Assembly (NCBI RefSeq): GCF_019029495.1
Contig: NZ_JAERQM010000004.1
Location: 248,294-312,293 of the forward strand
Origin: Falsiroseomonas oleicola
GTDB taxonomy: Bacteria; Pseudomonadota; Alphaproteobacteria; Acetobacterales; Acetobacteraceae
DNA length: 64,000 nucleotides
Direction: 5' to 3'
Shown here: piece by piece, positions 7,999 to 17,900 of the stretch
How the letters are laid out: every line of letters starts with the position of its first letter
How positions within the stretch are numbered: position 1 is the first letter of the stretch
Made by a program: the position numbers and the translations under genes
Notes under the pieces: generated by a model
The model's database searches: none
Seen by the model: the letters and a program-made list of their open reading frames with translations, nothing else
What the model was told of the DNA's origin: nothing

Positions 7999-8454
7999 TC
8001 ACGACAAAAGCTCCCGCAGCCATGCCCGATCCGCAGCCGCCTTCGCGTCTTCAACGATGGGTGCTTCGGCTTCATCGGGGTCGGCAGGCGCAGCCTGCGC
8101 CCGGCCGGTGCGTGCCCAGGCTTCGTCAAGGCGACGCGCCAAGTCCGCCAAGTGCTTCGGAGGCGCGGGCGTCGTGGCCGGCTTGGGGCTTTCCAGCGGT
8201 GCCGCCAGCGCAGCCGCCCGCATGCGCACTTCGATAGGAAGGCGTGCGTCTCGATACAGCGTTTGCAGCAGCGTCAGGGCGGTTGCGCTGGCCGGGCCGC
8301 CATCGGGCGTGATGCCATCCAAGGCGGCACGCGCAGCCGCCTCCGCGATCTTGGTGGCCACGTTCTTCGCGCCCGGCGGGCGCCCGCGCTTCCGAGGCGC
8401 CGCAGGGATCGGCGCAGCGTCCGGCATCGGCACCGGAGGGGGCGGATAGGTCAC
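7999..8454 (-). CDS. Phage-like protein with N-terminal AT-hook-type motif
   Basis: A 151-aa protein starting from GTG at 8454 (VTYPPPPVPMPDA), with GGGAGGT spaced about six bases upstream; an in-frame ATG at 8625 lacks support. KRGRPPGAKN at about residues 20-29 is followed by a helical segment ending LPIEVRMRAAALAAPLESP. This combination (R-G-R-P-x-G-x-K-N, then a regular E-V-R-x-R-A-A helix) recurs in small proteins of alphaproteobacterial phages, some annotated as terminase small subunits. I treat it as phage-related DNA-binding, function open. First gene of the 8454-5515 cassette. Confidence 0.55.
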   Translation of the reverse strand: MTYPPPPVPMPDAAPIPAAPRKRGRPPGAKNVATKIAEAAARAALDGITPDGGPASATALTLLQTLYRDARLPIEVRMRAAALAAPLESPKPATTPAPPKHLADLARRLDEAWARTGRAQAAPADPDEAEAPIVEDAKAAADRAWLRELLS

Positions 8455-8905
8455 GGCGCTACCTCCCGCCGGGCGCTGCGCCCCGGCTGTTGGCCCATCA
8501 CGGCGGGGCGCGCCGGCAGTCCCGAATGCCGAGAGGGCACGGGAGCCGCCGGGGGCGAAGGCCGTGAATGGTGGTCGAATGCGATCATGAAGCCGATGAA
8601 ATACGAATAAATAAGAGCGCGTCAAGAAGAACTAGCGCCTTAGCAGGCGGCATAATCGAGCAATTTCGAGGTCTGTGCGCGTCTTATTGTCTATCTGCAC
8701 GCACTGATGTCCATTGATACAGAAATATTTATTTTCCCTAAGCCGCCTCATAGGACATTGAGCAGCGAATTATACATTATGTCGGGGCTCTGTTATGGCG
8801 GACTTGTGTGGGCATTGCGTCCACCTATGCTTTGCGACGTTATGTCCAATCTCCGATCTCAGTCCGATCCCACTGTGATCCCAAGGGATCGCCAACCCGA
8901 TCTCT

Positions 8906-8938
8906 CTCATCCCCGAAAACCCTGGTTTCGGGGGTGAG
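8906..8938. repeat. Hairpin: 13-bp stem, 7-nt loop
   Basis: CTCATCCCCGAAA (8906-8918) pairs with TTTCGGGGGTGAG (8926-8938): twelve Watson-Crick pairs and one G-T, loop ACCCTGG. No T-run follows on either strand, so a classical terminator is unlikely. It lies about 70 bp past the end of the primase-polymerase gene and merges into the G-rich run. Confidence 0.7.
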
Positions 8939-8967
8939 GGGGATTGGGGATCGGGGAGTGAGAGGGG
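8930..8967 (+). other. G-quadruplex-type motif
   Basis: Five G tracts of four or five bases lie at 8930-8934, 8938-8942, 8946-8949, 8953-8956 and 8964-8967, with loops TGA, ATT, ATC and AGTGAGA. The first four need loops of only three bases, a very stable intramolecular quadruplex pattern. It shares bases with the hairpin at 8906-8938, so the two folds compete. Confidence 0.7.
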
Positions 8968-9006
8968 TATTCGGACAAAACGTGCAGCTACGCCCTGCCA
9001 TGGATT

Positions 9007-11061
9007 TCAGGACAGCATCTCAGCCATAGAAGGCACGTGCGCGGGCGGGGGCAGCACGACACCGGGCAGGAACAGGTTGGCCGGCGGCTCCCACGGCTTC
9101 GGCTTGTCGCCCATGCGCTCGTATCCATGGCCCATGTATCTGACGGTTTCGACGCCGCCCGCCTTGCCGATCCAGATGCGCTTTTTGTCGTGAAGCCGCT
9201 TGATGACTTCCTTCACGCGAAGCTTTCGGTTCGCGTCGTCCTTGGTCTTGTTGATGGCGCTGAACTCGCATGCGCGCAGCATCAATTCGTCCATAGGCAC
9301 TTCGCGTTCCTGCCCGCCCATCTCGACAATGATCGCCTCGGCGGCGGCTTCCTGCTTCGTCAGGTTCGCCTTCCTGTCGGCGCGCGCTTCTTCTTCGGTC
9401 CTGGGAGTGCATACGGGCGCGGAGATCAGGTCGCCATCTTCGTCGCGCCCGAGGGGCGCGCCTTCGATGCGGAACGCGATAGTGCTGCTGTCGCACGGCG
9501 CGAGGCGGTTCTTCTGCATGTGCCCAACAACGAGGCCGTCCGCGCTGTCGTCCTTCACGACGCGAACCGAGAAGTCCAGATCGCCATTCAACACGCTATG
9601 CCCGCGCGGGGTGTCTCCGGTTTTCGAGGAATGATGCACCGTGACGACTGCCGCCCCGTGGCGTGTGAGAGATCGCAGGGCGGCAACGGCGCCGCCCATG
9701 GCGGCAGGTTCGTTCTCTTGTAGGCCAGGGAAGACGGCCGCCAGCGTGTCCACCACGATCAAGACAGGGCGGTGTTCCTCGACAATATGTTGCAGGGCCG
9801 CCAAGCCCCCGCTGGCGGGGTCGAGAAGGGACGGCAAGCCCACCACCAGCCGGAAGTTCGGCGCGTCTCCGTGACGCTCGCGCAGTGCCGTGATGCGGCG
9901 TTGCATTCCGGTTTCGTCTTCGCCGCAGACGTAGAGCACAGGCCCGGCCTTCGTCCGCTGCCCGAACACGGGCCGCCCTTGCGCCACAGCGTAGGCCAGA
10001 TGCGGCGCCAGGACCGACTTGCCCGCGCCGGGCAGTCCGAAGATGCAGCAATGCTGCCGGGGTGCGATCATGTGCTTGACGACATAGCCGGCGGGCGGCA
10101 CGTCCGCGCAATCCGCAGGCGACAGCAGGCGGACACCACGGGCAACAAAGGCGCCCCGTTCGGCCGCGACAGCTTCGGGCGGCACCAGATCGGGCGCGGG
10201 CGGCACAGTGATCCCGCTGAACAATACGTCCGGGTGCTTCGCCCCACTGGCGTTCTGCGCGTAGGCATAGGCGTTCCCGATCCGCCTATGAAGATCATCG
10301 CCGACGACATTGGAGGCGGCGCCCCATGCAGCCATGAGGCTGCGGCACATGACTTCCGAGATACCAAAGTCGCGGACCTTGCACGCCAGCTTATAGGCTG
10401 CTTCGCTGCGCTCCCCTTCGATGGCCGGAGGCGTCGCCGCGATGGCCTGAACCGCGAGTGCCACGGCGCGCGCGTCATCCTCATCAACCAACATCTCTTG
10501 CGCGTTCGCCGCGCGCTCGCCCGGCGGCTTGCAGCACGACACGACTTCGCGCGGCGCATGCGCCAACGGCTGGTCAATCTCGACACGATAGGGCACGCCA
10601 TCAATCGTGCTGCCGGGCGCGAGCACGTAGCCATGATGGCTTCGGATATCGAGGCCGGCGCCAAGCGCGCCTTGGTTCAACGCGACATTCGCGCCCATGT
10701 AGTAGAGATGCAGCCCGCCGGAGGGCGTGCGCACCGTCAGGGTATCGAAGCCGCCATACAGTGCGAACCACGACGCCATGCCGTCGCGGTCGCGCTTCAT
10801 GTCGATATCGACAACCACGAGATCGGTTGTCAGGACACCGATGTTGAACTCGTTCGCACCCCACCAAGAGCGGATCGTCGCTTCATCCGAAGATGCCCAG
10901 GAAGTCCATCCCTCCCACATCGGCTTCTTCGCACGGCGCGCATTGCCCTCCCTGCCAACTTCGTCCGGATGCACAGGAAAGACCCGGTAGCCCCGCCGCG
11001 CCCAGGCAACGGCTGCTTCAACTTTCGACACGGCCGCAGCCCTCACAGTTCGGGCCAGCAC
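9007..11061 (-). CDS. Primase-polymerase / RepA-type helicase fusion
   Basis: A 684-aa replication protein. The N-terminus is a prim-pol (AEP superfamily) domain: VVVDIDM with Asp85/Asp87 as metal ligands and TPSGGLHLY (112-120) as the nucleotide-binding motif. The middle is a RecA-fold ATPase with Walker A GLPGAGKS (343-350), Walker B VLIVVDT (Asp439) and VTVHHSSK. The C-terminus is helical and basic. Such fusions prime and unwind DNA in phages, plasmids and satellites, so the element probably replicates after excision. The start at 11061 is GTG; a second GTG at 11031 (VSKVEAAVAW) has GAGGG in good register and may be the real start. Confidence 0.85.
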   Translation of the reverse strand: MLARTVRAAAVSKVEAAVAWARRGYRVFPVHPDEVGREGNARRAKKPMWEGWTSWASSDEATIRSWWGANEFNIGVLTTDLVVVDIDMKRDRDGMASWFALYGGFDTLTVRTPSGGLHLYYMGANVALNQGALGAGLDIRSHHGYVLAPGSTIDGVPYRVEIDQPLAHAPREVVSCCKPPGERAANAQEMLVDEDDARAVALAVQAIAATPPAIEGERSEAAYKLACKVRDFGISEVMCRSLMAAWGAASNVVGDDLHRRIGNAYAYAQNASGAKHPDVLFSGITVPPAPDLVPPEAVAAERGAFVARGVRLLSPADCADVPPAGYVVKHMIAPRQHCCIFGLPGAGKSVLAPHLAYAVAQGRPVFGQRTKAGPVLYVCGEDETGMQRRITALRERHGDAPNFRLVVGLPSLLDPASGGLAALQHIVEEHRPVLIVVDTLAAVFPGLQENEPAAMGGAVAALRSLTRHGAAVVTVHHSSKTGDTPRGHSVLNGDLDFSVRVVKDDSADGLVVGHMQKNRLAPCDSSTIAFRIEGAPLGRDEDGDLISAPVCTPRTEEEARADRKANLTKQEAAAEAIIVEMGGQEREVPMDELMLRACEFSAINKTKDDANRKLRVKEVIKRLHDKKRIWIGKAGGVETVRYMGHGYERMGDKPKPWEPPANLFLPGVVLPPPAHVPSMAEMLS

Positions 11062-11167
11062 TCACCGTCGCGGCGCCAGTGACGCGCGCCTATCGTCTCG
11101 GGTTCCGGGCGAGAGACAGGGAGCGGCGCCGCCGATCCTCGCCACGTGGCGGGAGCCGGCGGTTTCG

Positions 11168-11524
<357 letters not shown>

Positions 11525-11619
11525 TTGCGCATCTCCTATCTTGGCTTGTCGGGGCTTGCCCCCGGCTCCGTGCCGATAGACAGGATGGCGGCGGTGCGCA
11601 TGGCTGTCCGCCCGCAAGC

Positions 11620-12207
11620 TCAGTGATGGCGTTTGCGGGCGGCAATCTCTGCGAAGGGTGCAGGCGGCTTGCCATTGCGGGCATCAAAGGCGCTTTCGAT
11701 GGCGCTGAGGCTGACGTCCTCCCCTACGGCGCACAGGGCCTCTTGGATGAAGCGAACGGCTCGGCCGTTCTTTGACGTGCTGCCCTTCCCTGTGATGCGC
11801 TGGTATTCCAGCAACAGCACGCCCGCCAGATTGTGCCAATCGGTCACGAAGGGCACTTCTGGCCAGCGCACATCTGCCGCATGCACCGCTGCGAGAAGGT
11901 TCGCCACCTTCTTCCCCTCGGCTACGATATCGGCGGGATCGCCGCCCAACAGAGAGCCGGTCTGATGGACGGCCATGAAGTGCGCAAGGACGGTTGGAAG
12001 TTCGCGGCGCAGCGTCGTCACGGCGCGGCGGGCCTCATCGAACGCGAGTTTCGTCTTGGCGTTCATGTCGTCAAGTTCTGAAAGGGCGTCCTGCCCCTTC
12101 TTCCATGCGTTCAGGAGATCAGCCACGGCTTCGCAATCTGCGGTGCCGGCGCCTGTCACGCCGCCGGTCGCAAGCCATCCGCGCGCATCATCGGCGGTGA
12201 AGGTCAT
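11620..12207 (-). CDS. Hypothetical protein coupled to the integrase
   Basis: A 195-aa protein starting MTFTADDARGWLATGG at 12207. The ATG overlaps the integrase stop as ATGA (12204-12207), so the two are co-translated. Helical, with a leucine-rich central part (VTTLRRELPTVLAHFMAVH) and a conserved-looking WHNLAGVLLLEYQRITGKG; residues after about 140 resemble a small folded domain. No family recognised. Coupling to an integrase hints at a role in integration/excision or element maintenance, but nothing in the sequence confirms it. Confidence 0.65.
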   Translation of the reverse strand: MTFTADDARGWLATGGVTGAGTADCEAVADLLNAWKKGQDALSELDDMNAKTKLAFDEARRAVTTLRRELPTVLAHFMAVHQTGSLLGGDPADIVAEGKKVANLLAAVHAADVRWPEVPFVTDWHNLAGVLLLEYQRITGKGSTSKNGRAVRFIQEALCAVGEDVSLSAIESAFDARNGKPPAPFAEIAARKRHH

Positions 12208-13592
12208 GCGCCCGATGCCTTCGCCGGCCGCAGCGGCGTCACGTTGTCCGCCACGGCTGCGCCGATGCCCATGTTGGGCAGCGTGGCGCGCACCCTGTCC
12301 TTCACGTAGCTCGGGCCAAGGTGCGCGTAGTTCCGATGCGTCACCCGCGTATCGGCGTGGCCCAGCTGCTCCGCGATGACGGTGAGTTCCGCACCGCGCT
12401 GCACCATGAGCGAAGCGTGTGTGTGCCGCAGGATGTGGAAGGAAATGAGGCGGCCGAGCCTCGCCGCCTTGCACGCCGCCGCCATGAGGCGGGCCTGTTG
12501 CGACTTGCCCCACGGGGCGCGCTCGAACACGGCGGCGGCGTCGCGCGTCGCCTGCTTGGTCATGACCAAGTGAGTGAACATGTGCGCCTTGCCGGGCTGC
12601 CCTGCCGTCAGCCGTTCGAAGAAGGCAACACCTTCGTCGTTCAGCGCGATATGACGGGCCTTCCCGCTCTTGCTGCGCGGGATGTGGATCATGCTCGCGT
12701 TCGGATCGAAGGCATCCACGCGCATCGCGGCAAGCTCGCCATATCGCGCGCCGGTCAGCAGTGCCCCCGTGACAAGCTGGCGGAAGTCAGCCGGGCATGC
12801 GTTGCAGAAGCGGGTGATTTCGTCAGGGGTGAGGTAGTCGATCTTCGGCGCATCCACCTTCCCGAACGGTTTCACGTGCCGCCACGTGTCTTCCCCCGGA
12901 TAGTCCATCTTCGCCTTGGCGTAGTTGAGCGCGGCCTTGAGGATGGTCAGGACGCGGTTCGCCGATGCGCGGCGGCGTCGCTTCACGTCCTCATCATCCA
13001 TGTCAACTTCGCGCGCCTTGCTCTTTCCCTTCGCACTGCGGACGCGAGGCGGCGCGTCGGCAAGGGCATCGTGCCATGCGGTGATCTTCGCATTGGTCAG
13101 CTTTGCCAGGGGCGTGCTGCCCAGCTTGGGCAGGATGTGTGCCTTCGCCGCCATCATCGCGTGATCCGCGCCCTTTCCACCGCCCCGCGTCCGGCCACGG
13201 GCATAGGCGGCGAAGTAGCTTTCAATGGCATCGGCGACGGTCAGGGGCTTGGCGGCAGCCTTGGCGGCGCTCGCCGCCTCGCCGCTGTCCACCTTCCGCT
13301 GCTGTTCGCCCCAGGCATGGGCGGCGCGGCTGGCCTTGCCGAAGTCCATGACGGTGAGGCCGGGCGTCGCGCATGGTTCGGCATCGTCGGCAGCGCCGAT
13401 GACGGCCTTCCGGTAGTTCCCCTTGTCGTTCTGCAACCGGGCAACCCACACGCCGCCGCCTGTCTCGGGCTTCCGGTAGCCCAGCGCCTCGCCACGGCCG
13501 AGGCTGCGCCAATAGGGATTGCCGGGGCGGGGCGCGAGGCCGGCCCGGTCCTTCCGCGTCGTGATCGCCGCATCTTCGGTCTTGCGTGCCAT
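12204..13592 (-). CDS. int: Tyrosine recombinase (phage/island integrase)
   Basis: A 462-aa integrase of the lambda type. The N-terminus has an arm-binding-like domain (GVWVARLQNDKGNYRKAVIG), then a SAM-like core-binding domain (about 118-235), then the catalytic domain with Arg283 (LTGARYGEL), a Lys in the SKSGKAR hairpin, His386-x-x-Arg389 (HILRHTH), His412 (LGHAD) and nucleophile Tyr422 (THRNYAHL). All catalytic residues are present, so it should be active. It starts about 140 bp from the tRNA-Glu fragment that forms attR and is read away from it. Confidence 0.95.
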   Translation of the reverse strand: MARKTEDAAITTRKDRAGLAPRPGNPYWRSLGRGEALGYRKPETGGGVWVARLQNDKGNYRKAVIGAADDAEPCATPGLTVMDFGKASRAAHAWGEQQRKVDSGEAASAAKAAAKPLTVADAIESYFAAYARGRTRGGGKGADHAMMAAKAHILPKLGSTPLAKLTNAKITAWHDALADAPPRVRSAKGKSKAREVDMDDEDVKRRRRASANRVLTILKAALNYAKAKMDYPGEDTWRHVKPFGKVDAPKIDYLTPDEITRFCNACPADFRQLVTGALLTGARYGELAAMRVDAFDPNASMIHIPRSKSGKARHIALNDEGVAFFERLTAGQPGKAHMFTHLVMTKQATRDAAAVFERAPWGKSQQARLMAAACKAARLGRLISFHILRHTHASLMVQRGAELTVIAEQLGHADTRVTHRNYAHLGPSYVKDRVRATLPNMGIGAAVADNVTPLRPAKASGA

Positions 13593-13607
13593 GCCCGTCT
13601 TGCCCTG

Positions 13608-13727
13608 TCAGACAGATACGCAGACAGTATCTAACCAACATGAAGCCACGTCAACGGCGGAAAACGGGATGAGAAAATGGCGGATTATGGGGGATTTTTG
13701 CCATGTATATACAGTCTTAGACAGTAA
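13608..13727 (+). promoter_or_regulatory. Candidate integrase arm-type sites, right end
   Basis: Three copies of the T/G-T/C-AGACAG-N-A motif seen at the left end: TCAGACAGATA (13608-13618), GCAGACAGTAT (13620-13630) and TTAGACAGTAA (13717-13727). They fill the gap between the integrase start and the tRNA fragment, where an integrase would bind its own attachment region, and also cover its promoter. Function inferred from placement and repetition. Confidence 0.4.
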
Positions 13728-13734
13728 GACATGC

Positions 13735-13784
13735 CCCTCTCACGGCGGTAACAGGGGTTCGAATCCCCTAGGGGACGCCATTTC
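13735..13784 (+). pseudogene. attR: 3' fragment of tRNA-Glu(CTC)
   Basis: The segment holds the anticodon loop CTCTCAC (anticodon CTC), the 3' half of the anticodon stem GGCGG, the variable loop, the T arm GGGGTTCGAATCCCC, the 3' acceptor strand and CCA. The D arm and 5' acceptor strand are missing: upstream sequence cannot complete a cloverleaf, and the base left of CCCTCT breaks the anticodon stem. It is therefore the duplicated 3' end left by integration, not a working tRNA. The last nine bases match the window start. Confidence 0.85.
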
Positions 13785-14060
13785 CGAACACAAGAGCGAA
13801 CCCCGCCCGGGTCGCCCTTATGTTTCTCCGGCCGATCACGCGCTGTATCGATCAGCGCCGTGGTTGGGCTGCATATCTCATCATCCCTGACATTCGGATC
13901 AGCTCGCGCCGCAGTGCCGACTGCGAGCGTATTGGCCACGCGAAGCGCCGGCATCAGCAGAGCGGCTCCATCGTCGCGCGAGGAGCCGCCCGGGCCGTGC
14001 CTCTTCTTTTGCAGCGGGCAGGCCGGGCGCATCCATCGCCCGGCCGCCGATGCTGCGCGT
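13785..14060. other. Chromosomal flank, no gene seen
   Basis: About 275 bp between attR and the end of the cupin gene. Short frames on both strands have no recognisable product and no good ribosome-binding site. This is the first chromosomal sequence to the right of the element. Confidence 0.4.
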
Positions 14061-14606
14061 TCAGCGAAGGGCTGCGTTCGCCTCCTCGAACAGCCGCATG
14101 TTCTTCTCCACGTCGTACCGCCTCTCGGCCAGTGATTCAGGGTCCCACTCACTCCGCTCCATGGCGAAGAAATCGCCGCCGTAGACGTGAAGCGCGCCCG
14201 TCAGGCGTGGGATCGGGTTGGTCACCGAGTGAATGATATCGCGGCCGAGCACCGTGCAGTCGCCAACCCCAAGCGCCTTCGCGCCAGCAGCCTCCACCTT
14301 TCCGCCCTCCAGCCGTCGCCAGAAGATGTTGTCCTCGCGGCCCGTGTAGATGCCGATCACCGCCCACATGCGGTGGTCGTGCGGCATGAGCGTCATCTTC
14401 GGCCCCCAGACCAGGTTCAGGATGGTCAGGTCGGGCGAATGGTAGAGCTTATGCACGCCAGCCCGCTTCGGCTCGCCGAGCGTGGCGAGAACGGCATTGG
14501 GATCGGCCACCGTGCGTGCGACGACTTCGCGCACCGCCCGGTGCCCGCCTCGATCCTCAGCCAGTGCCGCTCGGCAGTCGTCGGCGAACCGGTCCAGGTC
14601 AAGCAT
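14061..14606 (-). CDS. Cysteine-dioxygenase-like cupin protein
   Basis: A 181-aa single-domain cupin. MPHDHRMWAVIGIYTGRED gives the H-x-H ... E-type metal motif on the double-stranded beta-helix, with a later His in VLGRDIIHSV completing a three-histidine iron site as in thiol dioxygenases. It matches the group described as putative metal-dependent enzymes of the double-stranded beta-helix superfamily; the substrate is unknown (cysteine or another thiol by analogy). No signal peptide. It lies alone beyond the element, 334 bp downstream of the glycogen operon end. Confidence 0.7.
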   Translation of the reverse strand: MLDLDRFADDCRAALAEDRGGHRAVREVVARTVADPNAVLATLGEPKRAGVHKLYHSPDLTILNLVWGPKMTLMPHDHRMWAVIGIYTGREDNIFWRRLEGGKVEAAGAKALGVGDCTVLGRDIIHSVTNPIPRLTGALHVYGGDFFAMERSEWDPESLAERRYDVEKNMRLFEEANAALR

Positions 14607-14940
14607 CCCATCGCTCCTCGGCCATGCGCGTTCTGAGTGGCCCGCGCTTCATGGGCGCAGCATAACCATGCTCCGCCTCTTCGTTCGAGGGGAAAAATGC
14701 ACCATCGTCGGCGCCTTCTTGCTGCTGATTTGCCTCGGCGGACCATCGTCCAGCATCCAGACGCGGCGCATCAACCTTCGGCGCCCTTCCCCGGTGGCCC
14801 TCAGGACCTGCACGGCAGCGGCTCTGCTGCCTCGGCAAGTTCGGGAACGACCGCCGGTGCTGCCGGAGCGCCGCCCGCCGAGATACGCCGGGTGATCTCC
14901 ATCGGGGCGTAGCGCGCCCGGCCTGGCGGTCGCGCACCGA
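14607..14940. other. Intergenic, no gene seen
   Basis: About 330 bp between the start of the cupin gene and the end of glgX-malQ, both on the minus strand. I see no coding frame with support and no hairpin followed by a T-run. It should contain the cupin promoter and the end of the glycogen transcript. Confidence 0.4.
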
Positions 14941-17900
14941 TCAGCCGCGCAGGCGGCGCAGTTCTGCCAGGATCGCCTGCGCGCGGGGCAGGGCCGCCAG
15001 CGGACCTGCGGGCAGGGGCAGGCGGCGGCGCCAGTTCGGACGCTCCCGGTCCGTGCCGGGCAGGTTCACCGCCTCCGTCTCCCCGGCCAGATCCTCCGCC
15101 TGCACCAGCAGCAGGGCGGAGGGCGTCATCGCCACCAGGGCATGGATGGCAGCCGCCAGGGCGTCGTCCAGCGGGCCATCGGCCGTCGCATCCTCCGGCA
15201 GGAGCCCATGCGCCGCCAGCGCCTCCAGCAGCGCGGCGCGGTCGGCGGCGCGTTCGGCGCGGGCGGACTCGGGTTCCGCCAGCAGGCCCAGCGATTCGCG
15301 TTCCACCAGGTCGGCGCCCACCCAGAACCCGGCCAGCGTCGCCAGGTCGTGGGTGGAGACGCAGGCGGCGGCGCGGGCCGGCCAGGCCTCGGGCGGGGTG
15401 AAGGCACGGCCCCGCCGTTCGAACCACAGCACGCGATAGGACAGCACATCGGCGGCGCGCAGCGCCTCCCCGATGCCCGGGGGCACGGTGCCGAGATCCT
15501 CGCCCACCACCAGGCAGCCGGCGTGATGGCTTTCCAGCGCCAATTGGCCGAGCAGCGCCTCGAAGGGCTGGGCGAGATAGGTGCCCTCCGACCCCTTGGC
15601 GCCCTCCGGCACCAGGAACAGGCGGCGCATGCCCAGCACATGGTCCACCCGCAGCGCGGCGGCGTGGCGCATATTGGCGCGGATCAGCCGCGCGAAGGGG
15701 GCATGGCCCTCCGCCGTGCCGTGGCACGGATCGGGTGGCGGCAGGCCCCAGACCTGACCCTCGGCGGCGAAGGGGTCGGGTGGCGCGCCCACCGAGAAGC
15801 CGGGCAGGAAGCGGCTGTCGCCGGACCAGATCTCGGCGCCGTCCGGCGCGGCACCCACGGCAAGGTCGCGATACAGCCCGGCCCCGGCCTGCCCGGCCTC
15901 GGAAAGCTGGGCATCGGCCAGCCACTGTTGGAAGGCGGCGAAGCCGATGGCGTCGGCGGCCTCCGCCTGGAAGGCGGTCAGGCCGGAATCATCGCCATGG
16001 CGCAGGCCTTCCGGCCAGCGGCGTGAATCGCTGTGGCCGATCCGCTCGGCCAGGGCGGCGAAGGCGCAGAACTGGTCCAGCGCCAGCCCACCTTCCTGGC
16101 GGAAGGCGGCGAAGGCTGGATGGTCCTTCGGCAGGGCGTCCCAGGCCGCGCGCAGCACGGCGCGCTTGGCCTGCCAGACGGCGTCGTGATCCACGGATGT
16201 CCGCTGCGACAGACGCTGGAACACCGGCTCCGCCGCCGCCAGCGCCGCATGCACCGCCTCATGATCGGCCATCACCGGCAGCGCCATGACATCCACAAAA
16301 ATCGGGTCGAGGAAGCGGCGGTCGGAGGGGTGGTAGGGGCTGGCGCGGCTGCGGTCGGTGGGGAACAGCGCATGCGGCGGGCTGAGGCCGAGGAAGGCGG
16401 CGCCCTGGTCCTGCGCCATCCGGGCATATTCGGCCACCGCCGAGAAATCGCCGATGCCCTGGTCCTGTGCCCCGCGTAGGCCGTAGATCTGCGCCGCCAC
16501 GCCGAAGACCCGGCCGCCACCCGCCAGGATCGGCGGCAGGTGGCAGGTGGTGGGGGCGATGGCCAGGTGGCAGGCGGCTTCCGGCGCGGCCTCGTCGAAG
16601 ATCAGGTGGCGGCCGATCGGCAGGCTGGGCAAAGCGACGAGGCGCCGGGCGGCGGTGCGGCCATCGGGCAGCAGCAGCCGTTCGGTCGTGCCGGCCTCCG
16701 GCGGGATGGCCAGACGCTGGGTGCTGCCATCCTCGCAGGCGATGCGCAGCATCACCGGCCGGTCGGCCAGCGGCATCGGCAGCAGCACGGGCGCCGTGCC
16801 ACGATGGCTGAAGGCGCCGGGCAGCGGCGGGATGGTGGAGAGCGTCGCCAGGCTGTCGCGGATCGCCGCGGCATTGCGGGCCGGCAGGCCCAGCGCATCC
16901 AGCAGGCCGCGCAGCGTGTCGGCCGGCACCTCCGTCCGCTCACCGGAAATGGCGTACCAATGCGTGTCGATTCCGGCGGCGCCGGCCAGGCGGGCGAGCA
17001 GCGCCGCATCACTTTGGGCCAGCGGCGCGGCCCGTTCCTCGGCGAGCAGCAGCACGGCACGCGCGGGCAATTCGGTCGGCAGGTCTTTCCGAGTTGGATC
17101 GGCGCTGTCGGCGAGCAGGGTCCAGCGATGGCCGGGGCGCGGCGCCGGCAGGGCCAGCGGCCGCGCCGGCCCGGCATTCAGCGCCAGCAGGCAGCGATCG
17201 CCATCCTTGTGCAGCAACGCGAGCAGCGCGCGGTTTTCCGCGTCGTGCCAGTCAGCCTCCGCCATCGCCGCGCCATCGGGGCGCAGCCATGCGACGTCGG
17301 GCAGGCCGCCGGAAGCGGTGCCGGTCAGCGGCGCGGCATCATGCAAGGCGGGATGCGCCTTGCGGGCGGCGATCAGCCTGGCGGTGAAATCGACCAGCCC
17401 CTGATCGGCGCTGGCCCAGTCGAACCAGCCAATCGCATTGTCCTGGGCATAGGCGTTGTTGTTGCCGCTTTGGCTGCGCCCGGCCTCGTCGCCCATCGCC
17501 AGCATCGGCGTGCCGCGCGCCAGCAGCAGGGTTGCCAGCAAAGCGCGGATATCGCCCTGGCGGCGGGCGCGGATGGCGGGGTCGTCGCTCGACCCCTCCG
17601 CGCCATTGTTCCACGAGATGTTGTCCGTGGTGCCGTCCCGGTTGTCCTCGCCATTCGCGAGGTTGTGCTTTTCGGAATGGCTGACGAGGTCGGCGAGCGA
17701 AAAACCGTCATGCGCCGTCACGTAGTTCACGCTGTCGGACAGGGCGCGGCCCGGGAAGATATCCGCCGAGCCCGCCAGCCTCGCGGCCAGCGCGCCGACG
17801 CGCCCGGCATCGCCACGCCAGAAGCGCCGCACATCATCCCGGAAGCGGTCGTTCCATTCACCCCAGCCGGGTGGGAAGCGGCCGAGCTGGTAGCCCTCCG

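Larger units (their letters stand above)
8455..9006. other. Origin-like intergenic region next to the primase gene
   Basis: About 550 bp without a gene, noticeably richer in A+T than its surroundings between about 8590 and 8860. It holds three copies of ATGTCCA(T/A)T in mixed orientation (8707-8715; inverted near 8753-8761; 8842-8850), a 14-bp palindrome GATCCCAAGGGATC (8877-8890), a 13-bp-stem hairpin (8906-8938) and a G-rich quadruplex-type run (8930-8967). Repeats, an AT-rich segment and strong secondary structure beside a replication protein gene are what a replication origin would show. It must also hold the promoter of the 8454-5515 cassette. Origin function is inference. Confidence 0.45.

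Noticed and set aside
8906-8938. Rho-independent terminator of the primase gene
   Set aside because: The strong stem lacks a following T-run on the minus strand and overlaps the G-quadruplex tract, so a structural or origin role is at least as likely.
13735-13780. Functional tRNA-Glu gene
   Set aside because: The 5' acceptor strand and D arm are missing and the anticodon stem is broken, so it is only the att-site fragment.
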